Positions 1 through 7,976 of a stretch of DNA of 64,000 bases are shown here, piece by piece. Both the position numbers and the translations under genes were made by a program. The number at the start of each line of letters is the position of its first letter. The first letter of the stretch is position 1. The stretch is from assembly GCF_000260715.1 (NCBI RefSeq), contig NC_017834.1, forward strand, positions 1,550,001 to 1,614,000, read 5' to 3'. The DNA comes from Bifidobacterium animalis subsp. animalis ATCC 25527. Lineage in GTDB: Bacteria; Actinomycetota; Actinomycetes; Actinomycetales; Bifidobacteriaceae. The notes under the pieces are model-generated. The model did no database searches and had not been told where the DNA came from. It saw only the letters and a list, made by a program, of their open reading frames with translations.

Positions 1-1675
1 GAAGCTTCGTGTAGGTGAGGTCGTCGTCGTTGGCGAGCAGCAGTGACGGCTTTGCCTTGCCGGCCGCCTGTGCCACCGTGGTGTGTTCGCCGTCCACATC
101 GAGTTCGATGCGGTCGGTGCGCACGATCTTGCCGGTCTGCGGGTCTTCATTGTAGAAGCCGATGGCCAGGCGATGCGGGCGCAGCACCGGGAACTGGGTT
201 GGCGCGGCCTGCGTGAGCATGAGCGACGTGATCTTGCCGTCGGCATCGGCCTGAACAGCGGTGCTGATCGTGTTGATGCCCGCCTGTTCGAGCCACTTGG
301 CGCTCCAGGTCTTCAGGTCGCGACCCGAGGTGGCCTCGAGTTCGTCGAGCAGGTCGTTCAATGTGGCGTTCGAGTATGCGTGGCGGTTGAGGTAATGGTT
401 GATGCCCTCGAAGAACCGTTCGCGGCCCACGTATGCGACGAGCTGCTTCAGCACGGATGCGCCCTTCGCATAGGTGATGCCGTCGAAGTTCACGTACGTG
501 TCGTTGAGGTCGTTGATCGGCGCGACGATCGGGTGCGTCGTGCTCAGCTGGTCCTGTGCCAGTGCCCAGCTCTTCTCACCCGAGCAGAACGTGGCCCAGG
601 CGTCCTTCCAGTCGGTGGCCTCGGCGGTGGCGAGCGTGGAGGTGAACTCGGCGAAGGATTCGTTGAGCCACAGATCGTTCCACCACTTCATCGTCACATA
701 GTCACCGAACCACATGTGGGCGAGTTCGTGCAGCACGGTGACCACACGGCGCTCGGCGAGCGCGTCGGTCACCTTCGACTCGAAGACGTACGAATCGCGG
801 ATCGTGACGAGGCCGATGTTCTCCATTGCGCCGGCGTTGTATTCCGGCACATAGATCTGGTCGTACTTCGCATATGGGTATGGCACGCCCCAGGTCTTGG
901 CGTAGAAGGCGAAGCCCTTCTTCGTGATGTCGAACAGATAGTCGACGTCCTTGGCGAACGCGTCTTTGAGCGCCTGGCGGCAGTATTGGCTCATCGGCAC
1001 GGTACGGCCGTCCTCGTTCTCGTAGGTGGTGTGCCAGGCGGCGTAGGGGCCGGCGCAGATGGCCGTCAGATACGAGCTCATCGTGGGGGTGGTGGCGAAA
1101 TGCCACAGCTTCGTGCTCTCGGCCGGCTTGTCCGCCAGCGTGCCGTCGGCGGTGAGGTCTGCCAGGTCCTCGGTGGATTCCACCGGCATGTTCGACAGCA
1201 CGGTCCACGACTGTGGGGCCTTCACACTGAACTTGAACGTGGCCTTCAGGTCGGGCTGGTCGAACACGGCGTAGACGCGGCGCGCATCCGGCACCTCGAA
1301 CTGCGAATACAGGTACACGTTGCCGTCGGACGGGTCGACGCTGCGGTGCAGGCCCTCGCCGGTGGTGGAGTAACGGCAGACCGCCTTCACCACGACCTCG
1401 TTGTGCTCCTTGAGGTTGTTCAGGTCGATGCGGTCGTCGTCGAACACCTCGTTCACGTCGAGTGCCTCGCCGTTCACCGTCACCGATTCCACGGAGTCGG
1501 CGATGAGATCGAGGAACGTGCTTTCCCCGGCATGGGCGCCGAAGCGGATCGTGGAGGTGGAGACGAAGGTCTTCGGGCCCTGCGTCAAGTCCAGATCCAC
1601 CGTGTATTCGATTGGATAGGTGATAATCGCCTTGCGCTCCTGTGCTTCCGCTCGGGTGAGATTCGATCCCGGCAT
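1..1675 (-). CDS. pepN: Aminopeptidase N, M1 family (3' end outside window)
   Basis: Zinc metallopeptidase that removes N-terminal residues from peptides in the cytoplasm. 558 codons are visible; the C-terminal part lies beyond the left edge. The substrate-binding GAMEN motif is at about residues 282-286. The zinc site HELAH starts at residue 316 and continues HMWFGDYVTMKWWNDLWLNE, which supplies the second zinc Glu. This is the textbook M1 arrangement and spacing. The start ATG at 1675 is preceded by AAAGGAGAATCC, a good ribosome-binding site. It lies downstream of the RNase J gene but is separated from it by a strong hairpin, so it is probably transcribed from its own promoter. The family is certain; the symbol follows common actinobacterial usage. 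Confidence 0.95.
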   Translation of the reverse strand, partial: MPGSNLTRAEAQERKAIITYPIEYTVDLDLTQGPKTFVSTSTIRFGAHAGESTFLDLIADSVESVTVNGEALDVNEVFDDDRIDLNNLKEHNEVVVKAVCRYSTTGEGLHRSVDPSDGNVYLYSQFEVPDARRVYAVFDQPDLKATFKFSVKAPQSWTVLSNMPVESTEDLADLTADGTLADKPAESTKLWHFATTPTMSSYLTAICAGPYAAWHTTYENEDGRTVPMSQYCRQALKDAFAKDVDYLFDITKKGFAFYAKTWGVPYPYAKYDQIYVPEYNAGAMENIGLVTIRDSYVFESKVTDALAERRVVTVLHELAHMWFGDYVTMKWWNDLWLNESFAEFTSTLATAEATDWKDAWATFCSGEKSWALAQDQLSTTHPIVAPINDLNDTYVNFDGITYAKGASVLKQLVAYVGRERFFEGINHYLNRHAYSNATLNDLLDELEATSGRDLKTWSAKWLEQAGINTISTAVQADADGKITSLMLTQAAPTQFPVLRPHRLAIGFYNEDPQTGKIVRTDRIELDVDGEHTTVAQAAGKAKPSLLLANDDDLTYTKL

Positions 1676-1762
1676 GGATTCTCCTTTACTGCTCTGTGTT
1701 TCCTATGCTTAGTACTACCCTATATGAATCTGGTCGGATTCCGCTCGCCGCACACGGCAAAC

Positions 1763-1819
1763 GGCGCCCGGTCCGCCGGACGTGAGACTTCGGTCCACGC
1801 CTTGGGCGGATCGGGCGCC
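1763..1819 (-). terminator. Large hairpin after RNase J gene
   Basis: The arms 1763-1777 and 1805-1819 form a 15-bp G+C-rich stem with one G-U pair, and the loop holds a second small GGAC/GTCC stem. It begins 11 bases after the RNase J stop. There is no long T tract, so it may act as a terminator or an mRNA 3'-end structure. Confidence 0.55.
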
Positions 1820-1830
1820 GCATCGGCCAC

Positions 1831-3738
1831 TCAGTCGTTGTACGACTCCATCTTGTTCATGTCGGCGGCGACATCCGCCACGACTGGCACGATCATCGGC
1901 TTGCGCTTGAGCTCGCGCGAAACCCAGCCGCCGAGCGTGCGGCGCATGATCTGCTGGAGCTTGTGCGTGTCTTTCGTGCCCGTCATCATCGCGTCGCGCA
2001 ACTGCTCGACAATCTGGTGACGCACCTTCTCGAACTCGCTTTCGTCTTCGGCAACGGCGTTGAGGTACACCTTCGGTCCGGAGATCACCTCGGCCGCATC
2101 CGTGTCGACGACGGCGAAGCATGACACGAAGCCCTCAGTGCCGAGAATGCGGCGCTTCTCGAGCTCCTCATCAGTGAGCTCGCCCACCGAATCGCCGTCC
2201 ACATAGATGTAACCACATGGCACGGAGCCGACGATGGCGGCCTTGCCGTGGTAGAGGTCGACGACGTCGCCGTCCTCGGCGAGCACGACGTTCTCGGGCT
2301 CGATGCCGGTCTTCACGGCGATCAGGCCGTTGGCCACGAGATGGCGGTTCTCGCCGTGGATCGGCATGGCGTTCTTCGGCTTGACGATGTTGTACATGTA
2401 CAGCAGCTCGCCCTCGTTGCAGTGGCCGGAGACATGCACCGCGGCATTGTCGCGGTTGACCACGCGCGCACCGAGCTGCACGAGCTTGTTGATCACCTTG
2501 TACACGCCATGTTCGTTGCCCGGAATGAGCGAGCTGGCGAGAATCACCGTGTCGAACTCGTTGATCGTGATGTCGCGGTGGTTGCCGTCGGCGATGCGGC
2601 CGAGGGCGGCCATCGGCTCGCCCTGCGAACCCGTGCACATGTACACGAGCTTGTTGTCGGGGTAGTCCTTGGCTTCCTTGACGTCGATCACCGTGTCCTC
2701 AGGCAGGTGCAGGTAGCCCAGATCGGCGGCGATGGCCATGTTGCGCACCATCGAACGGCCCACGAACACGACCTTGCGGCCATACTTGTGGGCGGCGTCC
2801 ACCACCTGCTGCACGCGGTGCACGTGGCTCGAGAAGCTGGCGACGATGATCTTGCGCGTCGCGGTGGCAAACACCTGGTCGAGTGCCGGGCCGATCGACG
2901 TCTCCGGCTTCACGAACCCGGGAACCTCGGCGTTCGTCGAATCCATCATCAGCAGGTCGATGCCCTGCTCGCCGAGCTTGCCGAACTCCACGAGATCGGT
3001 GACGCGGTGGTCGAGCGGCAGCTGGTCGAGCTTGATGTCACCGGTGTCGATGAGCGAGCCGGCCGGCGTGCGCACGCACACGGCGAGCGCGTCCGGGATC
3101 GAATGCGTCACCGAGACGAATTCGAGGTTGAACGGACCCACCTTGAGCTTGTCACGGCCTTCGACCTGCGTCATCACCGGCTCGATGCGGTGTTCCTTGC
3201 ACTTCGCCTCCACGAATCCGAGCGTGAGCTTCGAACCGATGAGCGGAATGTCCGGACGCATCTTGAGCAGATACGGCACGCCGCCGATGTGGTCTTCATG
3301 GCCGTGCGTGAGCACCAGCGCATCCACCTTGTCGAGACGGTCCTTGATGTAGTTGAAGTCGGGCAGAATGAGGTCGACGCCCGGCTGCTCCTCCTCCGGG
3401 AACAGCACGCCGCAGTCGATGAGCAGAATGTGGCCGTTGTATTCGATCACATTCATGTTGCGGCCGATCTCACCCAGACCGCCGAGCGGCACAATGCGCA
3501 TCGAGCCCTTGCGGTACTTCGGCGGTGCGACGCGGTTCTCGTCCTGCGTGTCGCTCGTGGCGAGCGGCTTGTTCACGTTGATCTGCTTCCTCACCCGCGT
3601 GGACGTGTTGCGGGTGGACTTGCGCGTGCGCGGGCTCTTCGCCTGGCTGGCCGCCGACTTGGTGCTGCGGCGCTTCATGCCGGTTGCGGATTTTCCTGTG
3701 GAGCGTTTCCTCGTTGTCTTTGCTTCTTGTGTTGCCAT
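1831..3738 (-). CDS. rnj: Ribonuclease J
   Basis: Metallo-beta-lactamase/beta-CASP ribonuclease with endo- and 5'-3' exonuclease activity in mRNA decay and rRNA maturation. The HGHEDH zinc motif is at about residues 145-150. The beta-CASP region follows (IVASFSSHVHRVQQVVDAA, FVGRSMVRNM, TGSQGEP), then a late HCNEGE/HGENRH histidine region. The first 65 residues are a Lys/Arg/Ser/Thr-rich basic tail, as is common in actinobacterial RNase J and probably used for RNA binding. I chose the ATG at 3738 (MATQEAK), giving 635 residues. An in-frame ATG at 3756 is also possible, and neither has an ideal Shine-Dalgarno. It follows dapA but is separated from it by a terminator-like hairpin. Confidence 0.95.
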   Translation of the reverse strand: MATQEAKTTRKRSTGKSATGMKRRSTKSAASQAKSPRTRKSTRNTSTRVRKQINVNKPLATSDTQDENRVAPPKYRKGSMRIVPLGGLGEIGRNMNVIEYNGHILLIDCGVLFPEEEQPGVDLILPDFNYIKDRLDKVDALVLTHGHEDHIGGVPYLLKMRPDIPLIGSKLTLGFVEAKCKEHRIEPVMTQVEGRDKLKVGPFNLEFVSVTHSIPDALAVCVRTPAGSLIDTGDIKLDQLPLDHRVTDLVEFGKLGEQGIDLLMMDSTNAEVPGFVKPETSIGPALDQVFATATRKIIVASFSSHVHRVQQVVDAAHKYGRKVVFVGRSMVRNMAIAADLGYLHLPEDTVIDVKEAKDYPDNKLVYMCTGSQGEPMAALGRIADGNHRDITINEFDTVILASSLIPGNEHGVYKVINKLVQLGARVVNRDNAAVHVSGHCNEGELLYMYNIVKPKNAMPIHGENRHLVANGLIAVKTGIEPENVVLAEDGDVVDLYHGKAAIVGSVPCGYIYVDGDSVGELTDEELEKRRILGTEGFVSCFAVVDTDAAEVISGPKVYLNAVAEDESEFEKVRHQIVEQLRDAMMTGTKDTHKLQQIMRRTLGGWVSRELKRKPMIVPVVADVAADMNKMESYND

Positions 3739-3787
3739 GCTACTTTCTCTTCGCATTTCCTTGATTATTGCCGTTGCCTTTGCAATC

Positions 3788-3815
3788 GGCGAGGTATAAA
3801 AGGCGAGGTATAAAA
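3788..3815. repeat. Two tandem copies of a 14-bp repeat
   Basis: GGCGAGGTATAAAA occurs twice back to back (3788-3801 and 3802-3815) between dapA and rnj. It overlaps the T tract of the dapA terminator on the minus strand, and its TTTTATACC complement could also supply -10-like sequence for rnj. Confidence 0.7.
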
Positions 3816-3844
3816 ACCAACGGCTACCGCTTGGGCAACCGTTG
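3811..3844 (-). terminator. Rho-independent terminator of dapA
   Basis: On the minus strand, a stem of about 11 bp (CAACGGTTGCC pairing imperfectly with GGTAGCCGTTG) is followed at once by TTTTTATACC. It begins 9 bases after the dapA stop. Confidence 0.7.
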
Positions 3845-3852
3845 TGTGCGGA

Positions 3853-4764
3853 TCATTCCGGAATAAGACCGGATGCCCGCAGGCCGTCGCGTACGACTTC
3901 GATCTGTCCGTCGTTCGGCCCGATGTTCGGCAGACGCATTGTTGTGCATTCCATGATGCCGCGCACCTTGAGCGCCGCCTTTGCCATGACCGCCTGGAAC
4001 CCGGCGCCGTTCATCGCTTCGATGGCGGGCGCGATGCGGTTCGCCAGACCCTGTGCCTTGGCGATGTCGCCGCGGTCGAACGCTTCGGCGAGCTCGCGCA
4101 TCGGTTTGGCAGCGGCATGGGCCACCACCGAGATGATGCCCACCGCACCGATCGACAGGAACGGCAAATACAGTGCGTCGTCCCCCGAATACCAGGTGAG
4201 ACCGGTCTCCATGCGCTTGCGTACCGCTCCGGCAATGTCTCCGGTGGCGTCCTTGACGGCCTTGACGTGGTCGAGTTCCGCGAGATGCACGTAGGTGTCC
4301 AGTGCGATTCTCACACCGGTGCGCCCAGGCACGTCGTAGACGATGATCGGCTTGTCGGCCGACTCGTTCACCGCCTGGTAATGGCAGAAGATTCCCTGCT
4401 GCGACGGCCGTGAATAGTACGGGCAGACGACGAGCACGGCATCTGCGCCCGCTTCTTGCGTCTGTTCGACCATGCGCACGGTATGCGCGGTGTCGTTCGA
4501 ACCGGCGCCGGAGATGACCGGCACGTCGACGACTTCCTTGACGGCCTTGACGAGTTCGACCTTCTCATCCATGTGCGTCGTCGGCGACTCACCGGTGGTG
4601 CCGTTGACCACGAGGCCGTCGGCACCGTCGGCCACCAGCTGTTTGGCCACCGTCTGGGCCATGTCGAAATCGACATCGCCGTTGGGCTTCATCGGTGTGA
4701 TCATCGCGGGCAATACGCGGCCGAACGGGGCCGGATCGAGAAGATGCATAATACCGTCACTCAT
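3853..4764 (-). CDS. dapA: 4-hydroxy-tetrahydrodipicolinate synthase
   Basis: Condenses pyruvate with aspartate semialdehyde, the first committed step to diaminopimelate and lysine. It is a class I aldolase TIM barrel. Visible signatures are GTTGES (pyruvate binding), the catalytic Tyr in YDVPGRTG, and the Schiff-base Lys in AVKDATGD. The ATG at 4764 gives 303 residues, normal for the family. An in-frame GTG immediately after the dapB stop (4809) would add 15 residues with no homology pattern. It follows dapB by 45 bases on the same strand, and the two catalyse consecutive steps, so they form an operon. The start is moderately certain because no clear ribosome-binding site is visible. Confidence 0.94.
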   Translation of the reverse strand: MSDGIMHLLDPAPFGRVLPAMITPMKPNGDVDFDMAQTVAKQLVADGADGLVVNGTTGESPTTHMDEKVELVKAVKEVVDVPVISGAGSNDTAHTVRMVEQTQEAGADAVLVVCPYYSRPSQQGIFCHYQAVNESADKPIIVYDVPGRTGVRIALDTYVHLAELDHVKAVKDATGDIAGAVRKRMETGLTWYSGDDALYLPFLSIGAVGIISVVAHAAAKPMRELAEAFDRGDIAKAQGLANRIAPAIEAMNGAGFQAVMAKAALKVRGIMECTTMRLPNIGPNDGQIEVVRDGLRASGLIPE

Positions 4765-4809
4765 AATTGCAACGGTACTTGCTAGTTCGGACGCGTGCCG
4801 CTCGTTCAC

Positions 4810-5571
4810 TCACAGGTCGAGGAAGTGATCGAGTCCGACGGTGAGTCCCAGAAACTCGCCGGAATCGATCTTGCGCACGGCGAGCAGCACGCCGGGCATG
4901 AACGAGATGCGGTCGAAGGAATCCGCTCGAATCACCAACTGTTCACCGGCATTGCCGAGCAGCACCTCCTCGTGGGCGTTCAGTCCGCGCAGACGCACCG
5001 CATGCACGTGCACACCGTCGATCACCGCACCGCGGGAACCGTCGTCGGTCTGCGTGTTGTCGGGCATCTCACCCAGACCGGCCGCCTTGCGGGCGTCGGC
5101 AATCGCGTGGGCAGTGTGGATGGCGGTGCCGGACGGTGCATCGACCTTGTCGGGGTGATGCAGTTCGATCACCTCGGCGGATTCGAAATAGGGGGCGGCG
5201 ATGCGCGCGAACACATCTGCAAGCACGGCGGAGATCGCGAAATTCGGCGCAATGAACACGCTCTGCTTGCGACCGTCGATCGTCTCGGTCTCCGCGAGTG
5301 CGGCGCGCACCTGGTCGAGCTTCTCGTCGGTCCAACCGGTGGTGCCGACGACAACGTTGACGCCCTGCCTCACGAGCGTGAGCACATTGTTCAGACTCAC
5401 CGCGGGCACCGTGAACTCGACGACCACATCAGTGTTCTGCGGCGTGATCTGCGTCAGATCATCGCCGGCGTCAAGAGCGAGCGCCAACTCGGTGTCGTCG
5501 GCGGCCCGCACCGCCTCGACCACGTGCGAACCCATGCGTCCCTTGGCTCCGACCACGGAAACTCGAATCAT
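4810..5571 (-). CDS. dapB: 4-hydroxy-tetrahydrodipicolinate reductase
   Basis: NAD(P)H-dependent reductase for the second step of the diaminopimelate/lysine pathway. The N-terminal dinucleotide motif is GAKGRMG. The family signature ELHHPDKVDAPSGTA contains the catalytic His pair and Lys. At 253 residues it is normal length. The start ATG has a strong ribosome-binding site (AAGGGAGGAAGT). dapA follows 45 bases downstream of its stop, making a compact dapB-dapA unit that feeds peptidoglycan and lysine synthesis. Confidence 0.95.
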   Translation of the reverse strand: MIRVSVVGAKGRMGSHVVEAVRAADDTELALALDAGDDLTQITPQNTDVVVEFTVPAVSLNNVLTLVRQGVNVVVGTTGWTDEKLDQVRAALAETETIDGRKQSVFIAPNFAISAVLADVFARIAAPYFESAEVIELHHPDKVDAPSGTAIHTAHAIADARKAAGLGEMPDNTQTDDGSRGAVIDGVHVHAVRLRGLNAHEEVLLGNAGEQLVIRADSFDRISFMPGVLLAVRKIDSGEFLGLTVGLDHFLDL

Positions 5572-5628
5572 ACTTCCTCCCTTGGGGTTGTGTGTGCATC
5601 TGCACCTAAGAGTAATTCGTGGCGTGCA

Positions 5629-7047
5629 TCACGCGTTCGGGTCGACGGCCTGCGCCTTGCGGGAGGCGACATACCAGCCGAGCACGGCGAAGGGGATCGC
5701 GGCGAGCGTGTACATCCACGTCGTCATCACGCCGGCATGTGCATCGATGTGGTCGAGCACCATGCCGCCGACCAGCGAACCCATCGCGGCGCCGATCTGC
5801 CCAGCCGTGGTGAGCCATGAGAGTCCCTCAGTCAGCTGGCTCTCCGGCACCGTGTCTTTCACAATGAGATTGCCTGTGGCAAACATTGGCGAAACGACCA
5901 GGCCGGCAAGCAGTTCGACGATGCCAAGCACCCAGTAGGTGTCCATCGTCACGCGCATCAGCATGAAGCCCACGGCGAGAATGCACAGGCACACGATGAG
6001 CCGGCGCCAATGCGAACCGCGATGCTGGCGGGAGCCGAAGTAGAATGCGCCAATGCACGAACCGACGGCGATCATTGCCAGCTGGAGCCCCAGGAAGCGG
6101 TCGAGATGGTCGGCCTCCATCTGGCCGGTCATCGACACGTCGAAAGTGGTGAAGCTCATGTTGAAGCAGATGAACGCGAGCATCAACGGCAGAATCCCGG
6201 CGTACAGCAGCACGTTGCGCGTGGTCCTGCGCGACTGGCTCACCATGCCACGGTGCTTGCGCTCCACACCGGCACGCTGCCCGGCGACGTGCGAGCCATC
6301 TGCCTCGGCGGCGAAACCGGAACGCGCCATGAGCACATCGTCGTCGTCACCGTTCACCCGCACTGTCTCCACGGCGTGCAACACCGGCGGTTGCGTGGAT
6401 CTGAGCGAGAAAAAGATGCCGCCGCCAATCGCGCAGGCGGCGGTCGGCACGAACAGCTGCGAAACGGGGTGCACCGACGTGGCGAGCGTAGCAGCGAGAA
6501 TGGGGCCGAAAATGAACACGATCTCGTCGATCGCCGCTTCGAGCGCATACGCGGTGTTGAGCAGATCCATGTTGTCGGTGCGTTCGAGCAAGTAGGTCCA
6601 TCGGGTGCGCACGAGTGCGCCGAATGAGAACTGCGTGGCACCCATGACCACGGCGAGCACGAACAGCAATGGGATCGGCACGCGGGCAAGCGCTGCGAAG
6701 GCGAAGGCGAGCATGACGATCACCTGCACGGTGAGCGCGACACGGCCCACCTTCACTTGGCCGAAGCGGTCGAACAGGCGCGCGTAGAACGGGGTCACGG
6801 CGGCGACGGCCAGAATGTAGACGGCGCTCATCGCCCCGGCCACGGTCCAGTTGTCGTACAGATGGTTGAGCGCGAGCACGATTCCCAGGCTCATCATCGA
6901 CATCGGCAGGCGTGCGAAGGCCGCGGAGAGGCAGAACGCCTTGGCGCCCTTGAGCCTGAAGAGTCGTGCGTACGGCGAGCCTGAGCCTTTCGTCTTCTGC
7001 ATCGCCCCATCGGTCGTTTTGGGAAGGTTGGATGGCTTCGAACTCAT
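5629..7047 (-). CDS. MFS transporter
   Basis: A 472-residue major facilitator protein with about 12 hydrophobic segments in two halves. They are separated by a hydrophilic middle of roughly 60 residues (about 215-275) that contains charged stretches such as NGDDDDV. The cytoplasmic N-terminus (about 30 residues) is polar. The AxxYARLFDRFGQVKVGR stretch resembles the conserved MFS loop between segments 2 and 3. Its ATG overlaps the stop of the upstream acetyltransferase gene by four bases (ATGA), so the two are translationally coupled. Substrate is unknown; pairing with a GNAT enzyme hints at a small-molecule modification and export pair, which is inference only. Confidence 0.85.
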   Translation of the reverse strand: MSSKPSNLPKTTDGAMQKTKGSGSPYARLFRLKGAKAFCLSAAFARLPMSMMSLGIVLALNHLYDNWTVAGAMSAVYILAVAAVTPFYARLFDRFGQVKVGRVALTVQVIVMLAFAFAALARVPIPLLFVLAVVMGATQFSFGALVRTRWTYLLERTDNMDLLNTAYALEAAIDEIVFIFGPILAATLATSVHPVSQLFVPTAACAIGGGIFFSLRSTQPPVLHAVETVRVNGDDDDVLMARSGFAAEADGSHVAGQRAGVERKHRGMVSQSRRTTRNVLLYAGILPLMLAFICFNMSFTTFDVSMTGQMEADHLDRFLGLQLAMIAVGSCIGAFYFGSRQHRGSHWRRLIVCLCILAVGFMLMRVTMDTYWVLGIVELLAGLVVSPMFATGNLIVKDTVPESQLTEGLSWLTTAGQIGAAMGSLVGGMVLDHIDAHAGVMTTWMYTLAAIPFAVLGWYVASRKAQAVDPNA

Positions 7048-7754
7048 ACGGTCGGCACCTCGCCTCGGTACACGAACATGTCGTCGCGAATGCCATCGGC
7101 ACGCTCGTTGTCTTCCGGATGGTCCGCGCGCAGCCGTTCAGCCACGCGTTGCAACCCGTGATGTTCGTAATAGGTGTAGTCGCAGCTGGTGTCGGTGTGC
7201 AGGTAGAACGCGTACACGCCGTTCGCGCGGAAGCCCTGCAGCAGTGCATTCCACAACGCGCCTCCCACGCCATGGCCCTTGACCGCCGGATTGACCATAA
7301 ACAGCAGCAATTCGGCCTGCGCGCTCTGCCCGACCCCGCTATGCAGTTCGAGTTGGTGGTCGGTGTCACGGAAATGGTCGAATCCGGAGCGCATCATCTT
7401 GGCGATCGGATGCTCGTCGATGATCTGCCGCAGGTCGCCGAGCATGCCCTCCGCCTGGGGGAACGCCAGCGGCTGCCCGTCGATGTGCGCCAACGTGACG
7501 CCGGCGAACTCGCCGTCGGCCTTCACCGCCACGCAGGACGCCGTGGCGGACCGCATGTATTCCAGCACGAAGTACTTCGCCAGTTCGAACGCCATGGGGG
7601 TGCCGGTCAACGGTGCCGCCTGCGGCCATACCTCGTCGAACACCCTGGCCACAGCCTGCAGGTCGCCGAGGGTCATCGCACGCAGGGTGAGATCGCGGTT
7701 CGCCGTGCTCGACGCACTGGCAACGTTGTCATGTCGATTATTGGTGTCGCTCAT
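7044..7754 (-). CDS. GNAT-family N-acetyltransferase
   Basis: Predicted acetyl-CoA-dependent acetyltransferase of 236 residues. The central acetyl-CoA site pattern is visible: LLLFMVNPAVKGHGVGGALWNALL, with the GHGVGG pyrophosphate loop. It is followed by YAFYLHTDTSCDYTYYEHHGLQRV, a typical GNAT beta5/alpha4 region. The ATG at 7754 has a good GAGGAG ribosome-binding site; the in-frame ATG at 7766 has none. It is the first gene of a two-gene unit with the MFS transporter (4-base overlap). The acceptor substrate is unknown. Confidence 0.88.
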   Translation of the reverse strand: MSDTNNRHDNVASASSTANRDLTLRAMTLGDLQAVARVFDEVWPQAAPLTGTPMAFELAKYFVLEYMRSATASCVAVKADGEFAGVTLAHIDGQPLAFPQAEGMLGDLRQIIDEHPIAKMMRSGFDHFRDTDHQLELHSGVGQSAQAELLLFMVNPAVKGHGVGGALWNALLQGFRANGVYAFYLHTDTSCDYTYYEHHGLQRVAERLRADHPEDNERADGIRDDMFVYRGEVPTV

Positions 7755-7976
7755 ATCACTCCTCACATCGAGTCAGTCATATGCGCCCGCCCGCATATTC
7801 GCCAACGATGCACGACGCGCGGAAGGCCGTGACGTGCGTTTCCCCGCCACCTATGGCCGCCGTTCCGCGCACGCCGCCCGATGCCCATGTCGCATGGGTC
7901 ACGCTGAGTCGTATGCGTTGGCATGAAAACACTGCCTACACTAACTACGGGTGTAGATTGACGCCGTGAGCGTACG

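Noticed and set aside
83..2020. 645-codon plus-strand ORF over pepN and the end of rnj
   Set aside because: Antisense of pepN, whose minus-strand frame contains GAMEN and HELAH in the right order.
7937..7957. CTACAC/GTGTAG inverted repeat as terminator of the adnB-like gene
   Set aside because: Only six base pairs with a nine-base loop and no T tract on that strand; too weak to list.
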